Assembly (NCBI GenBank): GCA_965223235.1
Contig: CBDCVV010000021.1
Location: forward strand, 661,316-725,315
DNA: 64,000 bases
Reading direction: 5' to 3'
From: UBA2589 sp965223235
GTDB lineage: Bacteria > Gemmatimonadota > Gemmatimonadetes > Longimicrobiales > Gaopeijiaceae
The translations under genes and the position numbers were made by a program. Positions within the stretch are counted from its first letter, which is position 1; every line of letters begins with the position of its first letter. The notes beneath the pieces were generated by a model, which worked only from the letters and a program-made list of their open reading frames with translations, was not told where the DNA came from and ran no database searches. Positions 7,744 to 17,097 of the stretch are shown here, one piece after another.

Positions 7744-10700
7744 CTACCCCCGCCCGTGACACTTCTTGTATTTCTTCCCCGAACCACACGGGCAGGGCTC
7801 GTTTCGGCCCGGCTCCCTCTCAGCCGTGACGGGAGCCCGATCTCGAGCAGCTTCACCCCGATTCGTGGCAAGCCGCCTCGGGTCGGGTCCTGGCGTTTGA
7901 CTCGCCCCTCCCGCTCGGGTCGACATCCCCAAGTCGTCGACCGACGGGCGGCCTTGAGTCCTGCGCCCGGCTTCCCTAACCGCCTCGTCTCGCACCCCCG
8001 TCTGCGGCTCCGCCGGCCCGGAATACCTCAACCGCTGCGCCGCCCGCTGCTGCCTCTCGGGCGGCGGCCCAACCTGGGCCCGGAAGAAGTAGCTCGATAG
8101 TGTCTTCCTCAGATCCGTCATGAGGTCCACGAACATCTCGTAGGCCTCTTTCTTGTACTCGACGAGCGGATCCTTCTGCCCCCAGCCGCGAAAGCCGATC
8201 GAGGCTTTTAAGTGGTCGAGGTCATAGAGATGATCCTTCCACTTCTCGTCGATCACCGAGAGCATGATGAAGCTCATGATCTGTTCCGCAGGATCACCGA
8301 GAGTCTCGATCTTGTGATGGAACGAGTCGCGTAGCCCGTTGGTGACCCACTGCTCTACCTCATGCCGCTCGATCTCGTGCTCCGAGTCGTTCTCCTCTGG
8401 CAGCTGGGGCACGATGAGGAAGAAGTCGAGCACGAGGCGGCGCCGAAGACCCGCTAGGTCCCAGCTCTCGGGATTCTCCTCTGGCGGCAGATACTCGTCG
8501 ATCGTCTCACCGGCCGCCTGCTCGATCATCTCCCAGATCTCGCCCTTCAGGTCCTCGCCGCCCTCCAGGGCGAAGAGACGAAGGTCGTAGATGACCTCCC
8601 GCTGCTGGTTCATGACATCGTCGTAGTCGAGCAGCCGTTTGCGCGCCTCGAAGTTGTTGGTTTCGACCCTTTTCTGCGCCCGTTCGATCGACTTCGTGAC
8701 GAGGCCGTGCGTGATGACCTCGCCCTCCTCCGCGCCCCACTTGTCCATGACGTTGGCGATGCGCTCGGACCCGAAGAGGCGCATGAGGTCGTCCTCGAGC
8801 GACAAGAAGAACTGTGACGCGCCTGGATCACCCTGTCGCCCGGCCCGCCCCCGCAACTGCCGATCAATCCGACGCGAGTCGTGTCGTTCCGACCCGATGA
8901 TCTGAAGACCACCGTCCTCGAGAATATCCTCGTCCTGATTGAGCTTGAGCTTTTCCGCTCGAACAGGGTCGACTGGGAGGACCTCCTCGGCATCTACCCC
9001 GCGACTGCCAAGCCATCCGACCGTACGAGCTTCAGTCACCCCGTCGCCGAGTTTGATGTCCGTCCCACGGCCGGCCATGTTCGTCGCCACCGTGACCGCG
9101 CCCGGCCTCCCGGCGTCTCGGACTACCTCCGATTCGGACTTGTGGTGCTTCGCGTTCAACACCTGGTGTTTGATGCCACGGCGCTTGAGCATCCGTGAAA
9201 GCGTCTCGGACACGTCAACGTTCGTGGTTCCGACGAGGACCGGGAGCTCCAGTCGGTTGAGCCGCTCGACCTCATCCATGATCGCAACGTACTTCTCTCG
9301 CTTCGTACGGAAGATCAGATCCTCCCGATCATCGCGAGCGATCGGACGATTGGTCGGGATCACCAACACGTCGAGTCCGTAGATCTGATGGAACTCGGTC
9401 TCTTCGGTCTCCGCTGTCCCCGTCATCCCTGCGAGCTTGTCGTACATCCTGAAGTAATTCTGGATCGTGATCGTGGCGAGGGTCTGCGTCTCACCCCGAA
9501 TCTCGACCCCTTCCTTGGCTTCCACCGCCTGGTGGAGACCGTCACTCCAGCGACGGCCGGCCATCTGGCGTCCTGTAAACTCATCTACGATGACGACCTG
9601 GCCGTCTTCGCCGAGGATGTACCGCTCGTCCTTATGGAAGAGCGTGTAGGCCTTCAGGAGCTGATGGATCACGTGAATCTTCTGGCTCTTGGCCGAGTAC
9701 TCGGCTTCCAGCTCCTGTATGCGCTCGCGCTTCTCGTCGACCGAGAGGGTCTCGGAGTTCTCGACCTGACCCATCTCTTCGGATAAGTCCGGTGCTACGA
9801 AGGCATCGGGATCATTCGGCGCCAGCTCGTCGAGGCCACGGTCCGAGAGGTGGACATTGTGCCCTTTCTCGTCCATCGCGAAGAAGAGCATCTCATCGAC
9901 CTCATGCAGCCGTTTCTCGCGCATGAAGTCCGCCTCGACCTTGTTGACCAACGTCTGAATCGACGGGTCATCCGAGAAGAGCTTCATGAGTTTCCGATGG
10001 CGAGGAGCGCCCCGCTTCACCGCCAGGAGCTTCTCGCCCGCCTCGAACTCCTCTTCGGCTTCGAGGTGCTTCTCCGCGTCACTCACCAACTCGTTCGTGA
10101 GGCGCATCTGCTTCTTGTAGAGCGACGCGACCAACGGATTGAACTGCTTGAACGGAGTCGAAGTATCGCGACCCACGGGTCCGGAAATGATCAGCGGCGT
10201 TCGGGCCTCATCGATGAGAATCGAATCGATCTCGTCGATGATCGCGTACGCGTACTCGCGCTGCACCTTCTGCTCAAGCCGGTGCACCATGTTGTCGCGT
10301 AAGTAGTCGAACCCGAATTCGTTATTCGTCCCGTACGTGATATCCGCCCGATACGCCGCTCGGCGTTCCGGTGTCCCCGGGTCATGCAGGTCGATTACGT
10401 CAACGGTGAGCCCCAGCCAATTGAAGACGTGACCCATCCATTCGGCATCACGTTGGGCCAGGTAGGAGTTGACGGTCACGAGGTGGGCGCCTCGGCCAGT
10501 CAGCGCGTTCAGGTAGAGCGGCATCGTCGCCACGAGGGTTTTCCCTTCCCCGGTAGCCATCTCGGCGACCTTCCCACGATGCAGCGAGATCCCACCGATG
10601 AGCTGGACGTCGTACGGGATCATGTCCCAGGTGAGCGGTTGACCGGTAACGGTCACCTCGGTTCCGACAAGCCGACGGCATGCGTCCTTCACGACGGCGA

Positions 10701-11031
10701 AGGCTTCTGGGAGGATGTCCTCGAGCGATTCCTCTAGCTCGGCAAGTAGCTTCGCTTCCAGTTCCCCGATCTCAAGCGACAGCCTTTCACGGTCCGAGCC
10801 ATCCTCCGACTTCCGCTTCTCTTCCTTGAGATCGTCAATGTCGGCTTTCAGCGAGGCAGTCCGCTCGGTGAGGTAGGAGCGAAACTCGTCGGTCTTCGCC
10901 TTCAGCTTCTCGTCGCTCAACGACGACAGGCCTTCATAGATCGAATTGATCTCGTCGACGAGTGGACGGAGCTTCTTCGCTTCACGCTTGTGACGCGATC
11001 CGACGAAGGTCTTTAGAGCTGACTTGAGCAT
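7744..11031 (-). CDS. secA: Preprotein translocase ATPase SecA
   Basis: 1095 residues; the ATP-driven motor that pushes unfolded preproteins through SecYEG. Visible features are the Walker A MATGEGKTLVATMPLYL, the DEAD-like IIDEIDSILIDEARTPLIISG, the second-domain motif VATNMAGRGTDIKLG, and the C-terminal zinc tail EPCPCGSGKKYKKCHG. The protein is about 190 residues longer than E. coli SecA. The extra length lies in the preprotein-crosslinking region (about 300-450, Glu/Lys-rich, with KLMKLFSDD and VDEMLFFAMDEKG) and in a Pro/Arg-rich linker before the zinc tail. A similar insertion is known from Bacteroidota and related phyla, which supports an FCB-group host. It starts at ATG 11031. The 152 bp upstream show no clear promoter. 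Confidence 0.98.
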   Translation of the reverse strand: MLKSALKTFVGSRHKREAKKLRPLVDEINSIYEGLSSLSDEKLKAKTDEFRSYLTERTASLKADIDDLKEEKRKSEDGSDRERLSLEIGELEAKLLAELEESLEDILPEAFAVVKDACRRLVGTEVTVTGQPLTWDMIPYDVQLIGGISLHRGKVAEMATGEGKTLVATMPLYLNALTGRGAHLVTVNSYLAQRDAEWMGHVFNWLGLTVDVIDLHDPGTPERRAAYRADITYGTNNEFGFDYLRDNMVHRLEQKVQREYAYAIIDEIDSILIDEARTPLIISGPVGRDTSTPFKQFNPLVASLYKKQMRLTNELVSDAEKHLEAEEEFEAGEKLLAVKRGAPRHRKLMKLFSDDPSIQTLVNKVEADFMREKRLHEVDEMLFFAMDEKGHNVHLSDRGLDELAPNDPDAFVAPDLSEEMGQVENSETLSVDEKRERIQELEAEYSAKSQKIHVIHQLLKAYTLFHKDERYILGEDGQVVIVDEFTGRQMAGRRWSDGLHQAVEAKEGVEIRGETQTLATITIQNYFRMYDKLAGMTGTAETEETEFHQIYGLDVLVIPTNRPIARDDREDLIFRTKREKYVAIMDEVERLNRLELPVLVGTTNVDVSETLSRMLKRRGIKHQVLNAKHHKSESEVVRDAGRPGAVTVATNMAGRGTDIKLGDGVTEARTVGWLGSRGVDAEEVLPVDPVRAEKLKLNQDEDILEDGGLQIIGSERHDSRRIDRQLRGRAGRQGDPGASQFFLSLEDDLMRLFGSERIANVMDKWGAEEGEVITHGLVTKSIERAQKRVETNNFEARKRLLDYDDVMNQQREVIYDLRLFALEGGEDLKGEIWEMIEQAAGETIDEYLPPEENPESWDLAGLRRRLVLDFFLIVPQLPEENDSEHEIERHEVEQWVTNGLRDSFHHKIETLGDPAEQIMSFIMLSVIDEKWKDHLYDLDHLKASIGFRGWGQKDPLVEYKKEAYEMFVDLMTDLRKTLSSYFFRAQVGPPPERQQRAAQRLRYSGPAEPQTGVRDEAVREAGRRTQGRPSVDDLGMSTRAGGASQTPGPDPRRLATNRGEAARDRAPVTAEREPGRNEPCPCGSGKKYKKCHGRG

Positions 11032-11183
11032 GTCGTTGTGCTCGCCCAGATGTGCACGGGCGGCAGATATGAGGGTCGCAGGGAACGGGTTGGGTTACAC
11101 CTATGGCCGATCAAAGATCTCCGAGACACGGCAGCCGTCGAGGGGGCGGACATCCTGGAGGGCAGCTGCTCGGGGGATACGCC

Positions 11184-12275
11184 CTACGCGACGCCGACAA
11201 ACCGCTCGTACACGTCTGCGATCCGGCTGGCAGCCAGGCCGTCCCAACCTTCGGGCCTGACGCCCTGGACCTCACTACCCCATGTTGCCTCAAACGCCGC
11301 GACGATCGACGCAGTGCTGCGGTCGGGCACCAACCGATTCGTCCCCTCGGTAATCGTGATGGGCCGCTCAGAGTTCTCTCTCAGAGTCAGGCAGGGCACG
11401 CCCAGAACCGTAGTCTCTTCCTGGATTCCCCCCGAATCGGTCATCACTAGGCCCGCTCCAGCTTGAAGCGCCAGCATAGAGTCGTAGCCCAACGGTGGGA
11501 GAAGCTCTACTCCCGGAGCGTCCAACCCGGCAGCCGCCATGGCCTTCGACGTACGTGGATGCACCGGGAATACGACCGGAGCCCGCTTTGAGACTTCGAC
11601 CAACGCGTTGACAATCGCCGTGAGCTGCTCAGGATCGTCCACATTCGATGGCCGATGCGCGGTCACCACCACGTACTCACCCTTCCCATGTTGTGGTGCC
11701 GGGTGCGCATCCGGATCGAGACGATCCAGTCGGTAGAGGAGAGAGTCGATCATCACATTCCCCACGAACTCGATGCGATCGTCGCCGATGCCTTCACGGA
11801 GCAGATTCGGATGAGCGTCTCGACTGGGTGTGAGGCAAAGCGATGACAGCTGATCCGTCACAATGCGGTTGATCTCCTCCGGCATGCGTCGGTCCCCGCT
11901 CCTCAGACCCGCTTCGACGTGCGCGACGGGAATCCCGAGCTTCACCGCGGCCATCGTCGCCGCGACGGTCGAGTTGACGTCGCCCACAACCGAGACCAAA
12001 GCATAGTCCCTCTCGGTGAGCACTTCCTCAACGCCGACCATCACCTTTGCCGTCTGCTCGGCGTGGCTACCCGAGCCCACCCCGAGATGGATGTCCGGCT
12101 CAGGAATGCCCAGGTCCGAGAAAAATGAGTCGGACATGTCCGCGTCGTAGTGCTGGCCCGAGTGCAGGAGTACGCTCTCCACTTTCCCCCTCGCGGACAG
12201 CTCTCTCAGGATCGGGGCTACCTTCATGAAGTTGGGACGTGCGCCGGCGATATGAAGGATGGTCGGAGACGGCAT
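11184..12275 (-). CDS. wecB: UDP-N-acetylglucosamine 2-epimerase (non-hydrolysing)
   Basis: About 363 residues. It interconverts UDP-GlcNAc and UDP-ManNAc, feeding ManNAc-containing glycans. The fold is GT-B-like; visible motifs are HIAGARPNFMKVAPI near the N-terminus, SGQHYD, DVNST, HVEAGLRSGDRRMPEEINR and TDSGGIQEE, all typical of the family. I chose the ATG at 12275; a GTG three codons earlier (12284) is equally possible and neither has a clear ribosome-binding site. The neighbouring UDP-sugar dehydrogenase would oxidise the product to UDP-ManNAcA if it is a true WecC. It is divergent from the exporter gene on the plus strand. Confidence 0.93.
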   Translation of the reverse strand: MPSPTILHIAGARPNFMKVAPILRELSARGKVESVLLHSGQHYDADMSDSFFSDLGIPEPDIHLGVGSGSHAEQTAKVMVGVEEVLTERDYALVSVVGDVNSTVAATMAAVKLGIPVAHVEAGLRSGDRRMPEEINRIVTDQLSSLCLTPSRDAHPNLLREGIGDDRIEFVGNVMIDSLLYRLDRLDPDAHPAPQHGKGEYVVVTAHRPSNVDDPEQLTAIVNALVEVSKRAPVVFPVHPRTSKAMAAAGLDAPGVELLPPLGYDSMLALQAGAGLVMTDSGGIQEETTVLGVPCLTLRENSERPITITEGTNRLVPDRSTASIVAAFEATWGSEVQGVRPEGWDGLAASRIADVYERFVGVA

Positions 12276-12338
12276 TTGCGGCACGGGAGAGGGGAATCCG
12301 CAGCGGGCGGACCGTCGTCCGGCCCGACTGCCTTCGCG

Positions 12339-12367
12339 TTGTAACTGGGTTGCACGAATGGTACATT
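12339..12367 (+). promoter_or_regulatory. Candidate promoter for the SLBB export gene
   Basis: TTGTAA (12339-12344), a 17-base spacer and TACATT (12362-12367) match the sigma-70-type consensus at 4 of 6 positions in each box. It lies in the 180-bp divergent region between wecB and the exporter. If used, transcription starts near 12374, which rules out the TTG at 12366 as a start codon and supports the GTG at 12453. Confidence 0.4.
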
Positions 12368-12452
12368 GTGGGCCGAAGTTATTGTAGGGGGCTGTGATAC
12401 GGGGCTTGCCCGTGGCGCCCTTCCCAACCCGTATTTCGAGGTACTCGGCCCG

Positions 12453-14669
12453 GTGAATCGGATTTTCGGAAAGCCCTGGGCGTACGCCTTCGTGGTGGCC
12501 GCGCTACTACTTGGGGCCTCCGTCCCCGATGCCGCCGGCCAGATCCCGACGAATAGTGCCGACGCGCTGCGCCTGATTCAGGAGAACCCGGACCTCCTAC
12601 GCGAGCAGCTCATCGCTTCGGGGATGAGTGAAGAGGAGATCCGAGCTCGCTTGGTTTCTGAAGGATATCCTGCGGACCTTCTCGACGGTGTTCTAGCGGG
12701 AGACCCTATCGATCCTCAGTTGGGGCTCGATCCGACTATGCTTTCCAGCCTGGAGTCGCTCGGCATTGTGACCCAAGGGGCTGACGGACTCGAGTTCGTC
12801 GACTCCGCGGCTGGAATGAGCTTCGGAGAGGACCCGGACTCCGTCGGCTTCCCGGTCTTTGGGCACGAGGTCTTCACGCGTGCGTCGTCCCTGTTTCAGC
12901 CTCTCCTCTCCGGCCCGGTGTCCGAGGAATATCGACTTGGGCCGGGAGATCGACTGACCTTGATCCTCACCGGAGAGGCCGAGCGTTCGCACGAGCTGGT
13001 CGTAACCCGGGAAGGGTTCGTCGTGGTCCCACAGGTCGGCAGGATCTCGGTTGCAAATGTGACGATGGCCGAGGCTAGAACCGTCTTCACCGATCGACTG
13101 GCTCGTTTCTACTCGGGTATCCGACGCGGCACCACGACGGTGACGATCGCCATCACAGAGCTGAGAGCGATTCAGGTCTACGTCACGGGCGCGGTGGTCC
13201 AGGCAGGGGCCTTTCAGATTAGCTCCGCGGCCACCGCAACGAACGCTCTCTACGCCGCTGGCGGGCCCACGGAGATCGGAAGCCTGAGGTCAGTGCGGAT
13301 CCAGCGGAGAGACGGGTCGGAAGTGTTTCTGGACCTGTACCCGTATCTATTGGAGGGAGAGACGGACGGAGATATCCCTCTTCAAGAGGGAGACGTGATC
13401 TTCGTGCCTCGTCGCGACCGACGAGTGCAGCTACACGGGGCCATAGTTCAGCCGGCTCAATACGACCTCTCGGCGACCGATGACCTCATTGACGTGCTGG
13501 ACGCCGCCGGTGGTTTCGCCCCCGATGCAGACCGGCGCCGACTCACCGTATACCGGTTCGCCCGCCCCGGAGATCGTGGCCCGGGGCTCGGAGACCGTCA
13601 GGCGGTCGACATCGCCCTCAGAGCGAGTTCGGATGCCAGCGATCGGGACCATCTGGGGGGAGTGCTGATTCCCCCCGTTGGTCTCCAGGACGGCGACTCG
13701 ATCGTGGTCGGGACGCTCCCGGAGCTCGAGGACGGCTACTACGTTACGGTCACGGGACAGGTGGCGGCGCCCGACCGGTACCCGTGGCGGGAGGGTATGA
13801 CGCTACGAGAGCTCGTGGATCTCGCTCGAGGTCCGATCGTGGGGGCCGATCTCAGGGAGGCAGAAGTGTCACGCCTGCCCGACGAGCGCGGTCTGGGTGA
13901 GCTCGCGGACCGTCTCCGCGTGCCGTTGGATTCAAGCTACCTGGCGGGCCAGCTCGATGCCGAAGGCCGGTTCGTGGGGCCGCCAGGCGTACCCTTCCCT
14001 CCGGCAGGGAGTGCTCCGGAGTTCACCCTCCTCCCGTACGATCAGGTCATGATTCTTCGGCAGCCAGACTTCGAGATGCCTCAGTCTGTGCAGATCACCG
14101 GACAAGTCTCCGTGCCGGGCGAATACACGCTGCTCACTAAGTCCGACCGAGTGACTGATCTGATTGCACGGTCGGGGCGTGTCCTAGAAAACGGGCATCT
14201 TGAAGGAGCTCGGCTCCATCGCAAGCAGGACGACCTCGGGCGGATCGATCTCGACCTTCCGATGGCCATGGCAAGTCCCGGGAGCACGGAGGACATCATC
14301 CTTCAACCCGGCGATTCGCTCGACATCCCAGTTTATTCCCCCACTGTACAGGTGGTCGGGGCTGTGAATTCGTCGTCGGTCGCGGTCCTCTACCGAGAAG
14401 GCCAAGATGTCGACTACTACATCTCCGCCGCGGGCGGCTATCGCTTCGACGCCGACAAAGGTCGTACGTCGGTGCGCCTCGCGAACGGCTTGGCGAGGAC
14501 CCGCTCACGCTTCCTCTTCTGGACGAGCTTCCCCGAGCCCGACGCCGGTAGCGTGATAACCGTTCCGGCGAAAGAGGACGACCGAGGCTTTGACTTCGTG
14601 GCCTTCACGACGAACTTGGTCGCAATCGTGGGATCGATCGCGACCGTCGTGATCGTCTCGAGTCGGTAA
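12453..14669 (+). CDS. Multi-SLBB polysaccharide export protein (Wza-like)
   Basis: 738 residues from a GTG at 12453, preceded by GAGG at 11 bases and followed by a clear signal peptide (hydrophobic AYAFVVAALLLGASV, cleavage near AAG-Q); there is no lipobox Cys. A helical Asn/Glu-rich segment (about 40-85, with SGMSEEEIRARLVSEGYP) precedes the polysaccharide-export domain (about 155-240, EYRLGPGDRLTLIL). About four or five SLBB-like repeats follow (VYVTGAVVQAGAF, VQLHGAIVQPAQY, VTVTGQVAAPDRY, VQITGQVSVPGEY, VQVVGAVNSSSV). A C-terminal hydrophobic helix (about 712-737) could insert in the outer membrane, as in Wza. It probably forms the exit channel for the glycan. An open frame to a TTG at 12366 exists but overlaps the candidate promoter. 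No Wzc-type kinase gene is in the window. Confidence 0.88.
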   Translation: MNRIFGKPWAYAFVVAALLLGASVPDAAGQIPTNSADALRLIQENPDLLREQLIASGMSEEEIRARLVSEGYPADLLDGVLAGDPIDPQLGLDPTMLSSLESLGIVTQGADGLEFVDSAAGMSFGEDPDSVGFPVFGHEVFTRASSLFQPLLSGPVSEEYRLGPGDRLTLILTGEAERSHELVVTREGFVVVPQVGRISVANVTMAEARTVFTDRLARFYSGIRRGTTTVTIAITELRAIQVYVTGAVVQAGAFQISSAATATNALYAAGGPTEIGSLRSVRIQRRDGSEVFLDLYPYLLEGETDGDIPLQEGDVIFVPRRDRRVQLHGAIVQPAQYDLSATDDLIDVLDAAGGFAPDADRRRLTVYRFARPGDRGPGLGDRQAVDIALRASSDASDRDHLGGVLIPPVGLQDGDSIVVGTLPELEDGYYVTVTGQVAAPDRYPWREGMTLRELVDLARGPIVGADLREAEVSRLPDERGLGELADRLRVPLDSSYLAGQLDAEGRFVGPPGVPFPPAGSAPEFTLLPYDQVMILRQPDFEMPQSVQITGQVSVPGEYTLLTKSDRVTDLIARSGRVLENGHLEGARLHRKQDDLGRIDLDLPMAMASPGSTEDIILQPGDSLDIPVYSPTVQVVGAVNSSSVAVLYREGQDVDYYISAAGGYRFDADKGRTSVRLANGLARTRSRFLFWTSFPEPDAGSVITVPAKEDDRGFDFVAFTTNLVAIVGSIATVVIVSSR

Positions 14670-14720
14670 CCCGACGGAGATCGACCGCAGGGCCCTCTAC
14701 GTAGGAGACCGTTCGAAATC

Positions 14721-16013
14721 CTACGCCTTCACGATCCACCCGAAGGGCGCCGTACCGGCCGGCCGAGGCGCCACATGCCGCGCATCGATCAACACATTCG
14801 AGTGCTTCACGATCCGGTCGTAGTCCAAATCGGTGTGGTCTGTGAGGATCACGACCGCGTCGGCCTCTGCGAGGGCCTCATCCGTGAGTTCGACGCACGT
14901 CAGATGCGTACCTTCCTCGTGAAGCTCAGGGACATAGGGATCGTGATAGGAGACTGAGGCTCCATCGTCGGCCAGCAATCGGACGACGTCCAATGACGGA
15001 GATTCGCGTACGTCCTCGATGTCCTTCTTGTAGGCAACGCCGAGCACGAGCACACTTGATCCATTTACTGACTTTCGCTGTCCGTTAAGCGCTTCTCGGA
15101 TCTTGTCCACCACAAAGCGCGGCATCTCGGAATTGATCTCGGACGCCAACTCGATAAAGCGCGTCTTGTAGTTCAGGGTGCGCATCTTCCAAGACAGATA
15201 GTGGGGATCCACCGGGATGCAGTGTCCTCCGAGCCCAGGCCCGGGTGTGAATCGCATGAAGCCAAACGGCTTCGTCGCGGCGGCATCGATCACCTCCCAG
15301 ACATCGACGCCGAGTCGCTCCGCGATGATCGCCGTCTCGTTCACGAGCCCGATGTTCACCGCCCGGAACGTGTTCTCGAGGATCTTCGTCATCTCGGCTG
15401 CCTCCGTGGAGGAGACCGGGACCACAGACTCGAGGAACCGCTCGTAGAAGGCCGAGCCGGCCTCCGTGCACGCCGCCGTGATCCCCCCCACCACCTTGGG
15501 GGTATTCTTCGTATTCCAGGTGGGATTCCCGGGATCCACTCGCTCGGGCGAAAAGCAGAGATGAAAATCCTCGCCGACCTTGAGCCCAGTCTCCTCGAGG
15601 GCCGGTAGCAGAACTTCGCGCGTCGTCCCCGGATACGTCGTCGACTCCAGGATTACGAGTTGTCCATCCCGCAGGCCGCCCGCCACAGCTTCAGACGCAG
15701 CCAGAATGTACGAAACGTCCGGGTCGCGAGTCTTCGAGAGAGGAGTCGGCACACAGATCGAGATGACGTCACACTCCGACAAGCGAGCCATGTCCGTGGT
15801 CGCGTGGAGCCTGTCGGCCTCAACCAGCTCCGCGACCTCGTCCGAAGGGACGTCCTGAATGTGGGATTCCCCGGCATTCACCCCCGTCGTGACAGCGTCG
15901 TTCACGTCGAATCCGATGACCCGGAACCCCTCCTTCCCCGCCTCGACGGCCAAAGGAAGACCTACGTAACCGAGTCCAATGACGCCGACAGTGATACCTG
16001 AGTTATCGCTCAT
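14721..16013 (-). CDS. UDP-sugar 6-dehydrogenase (WecC/WbpA type)
   Basis: 430 residues. An NAD-dependent four-electron oxidation of a UDP-hexose (or N-acetylhexosamine) to the uronic acid. The Rossmann motif is VGVIGLGYVGLPLA, the middle domain has STTYPGTT and FSPERVDPGNP, and the catalytic cysteine is in GPGLGGHCIPVDPHYLSWK. The C-terminal UDP-binding domain has LGVAYKKDIEDVRESP. The FSPERVDPGN and GHCIPVDPHYL variants are those of the N-acetylated sugar branch (WecC, WbpA) rather than the UDP-glucose enzyme. With wecB nearby, UDP-ManNAc is a reasonable substrate, but UDP-GlcNAc fits too. It converges tail to tail with the exporter, 51 bp apart, with no clear terminator between. Confidence 0.9.
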   Translation of the reverse strand: MSDNSGITVGVIGLGYVGLPLAVEAGKEGFRVIGFDVNDAVTTGVNAGESHIQDVPSDEVAELVEADRLHATTDMARLSECDVISICVPTPLSKTRDPDVSYILAASEAVAGGLRDGQLVILESTTYPGTTREVLLPALEETGLKVGEDFHLCFSPERVDPGNPTWNTKNTPKVVGGITAACTEAGSAFYERFLESVVPVSSTEAAEMTKILENTFRAVNIGLVNETAIIAERLGVDVWEVIDAAATKPFGFMRFTPGPGLGGHCIPVDPHYLSWKMRTLNYKTRFIELASEINSEMPRFVVDKIREALNGQRKSVNGSSVLVLGVAYKKDIEDVRESPSLDVVRLLADDGASVSYHDPYVPELHEEGTHLTCVELTDEALAEADAVVILTDHTDLDYDRIVKHSNVLIDARHVAPRPAGTAPFGWIVKA

Positions 16014-16108
16014 CGCGCGGATGCCGTCCCTCTGCGGTGGTGGAGGTCAACCGATGTCGGCCCCCATGAGACAACGATAATGAATCGGGGGACGGATGTC
16101 CCTTGTTT

Positions 16109-17095
16109 TCAACCCGTTACCGCGTCGATCCAACCGCGATGGTTTGCGTACCAACGGACGGTCTCACGGAGCCCCTCCTCGAAGGTGGCCTCAGGGCGCC
16201 ATCCCAGCTCCTCCGACGCCCTGGAGAAGTCGACTGCGTAGCGAAGGTCGTGGCCTAGTCGGTCGGTGACGTGTTCAATCAACGATGATGGCGCGCTCGT
16301 AGCTCGAAGGATCTCGCCAACGACGTGGAGGTTCGTGCGCTCCGCCCCTCCACCAAAGTTGTACACACGCCCGGCTTCTCCCCGAGCCGCGGCAGCGACC
16401 AACCCCCGGCAGTGATCTTCCACGTGCATCCAGTCCCGAATATTCCGTCCATCTCCGTACACGGGGAGGGGCTCTCCTCGGAGAGCTCGATGGATCATCA
16501 ACGGGATCAGCTTCTCGGGGTGCTGAAAGGGGCCGTAGTTGTTCGACCCCCGGGTCACTACAGCGTCGAGGCCATAGGTGTTGTGATACGCCAACACCAG
16601 GTGGTCAGCGGCAGCCTTCGTGGCAGCATACGGCGAGCGCGGCGCGAGGGGCGTATCCTCTGTGAACCGAGGACCTCGATCTGGCTCCGACGGGTCGATC
16701 CACGGCAGCTCACCGTACACTTCGTCGGTGGAGATCTGAACGAAACGGATCCCGGTGCACTCCTCGGCAGCGGCGAGAAGTGTCTGCGTGCCCAGCACGT
16801 TCGTCTTGGCGAAGGTGTGGCCATCGACGATCGATCGATCTACATGTGATTCGGCGGCCAGGTGAAAGATCACATCGACATCGTGAACTGCGTCGGCCAC
16901 GGCTTCAGGGTCGCAAACGTCGCCGTGGATGAAACGATGCCGGGCATCTCCGAGGACGCCCTCTAAGTTCTCGAGGTGTCCGGCATAGGTCAGGAGGTCG
17001 AGTGTTGTGACATGCGTCGCGGTCTCTTCCTGAAGGAGGTATCGCACGAGGTTCGAGCCGATAAAGCCAGCTCCCCCAGTGACAAGGCACCGCAT
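16109..17095 (-). CDS. rmlB: dTDP-glucose 4,6-dehydratase
   Basis: 328 residues, an extended SDR. The NAD-binding motif is GGAGFIGSN (7-15). The catalytic TDE is at 123-125 and the YxxxK pair is Y156/K160 (SPYAATKAAADHL). The substrate motif RGSNNYGPFQHPEKLIP is diagnostic of dTDP-glucose dehydratases. It makes dTDP-4-keto-6-deoxyglucose, the branch point to dTDP-rhamnose. It starts two bases after the rmlA stop, so the two genes are co-translated. Confidence 0.95.
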   Translation of the reverse strand: MRCLVTGGAGFIGSNLVRYLLQEETATHVTTLDLLTYAGHLENLEGVLGDARHRFIHGDVCDPEAVADAVHDVDVIFHLAAESHVDRSIVDGHTFAKTNVLGTQTLLAAAEECTGIRFVQISTDEVYGELPWIDPSEPDRGPRFTEDTPLAPRSPYAATKAAADHLVLAYHNTYGLDAVVTRGSNNYGPFQHPEKLIPLMIHRALRGEPLPVYGDGRNIRDWMHVEDHCRGLVAAAARGEAGRVYNFGGGAERTNLHVVGEILRATSAPSSLIEHVTDRLGHDLRYAVDFSRASEELGWRPEATFEEGLRETVRWYANHRGWIDAVTG

Positions 17096-17097
17096 GG

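Noticed and set aside
12366..12452. TTG start giving a 767-residue SLBB protein
   Set aside because: The TTG falls within a candidate -10 box and adds 29 residues before an obvious signal peptide; the GTG at 12453 fits better.
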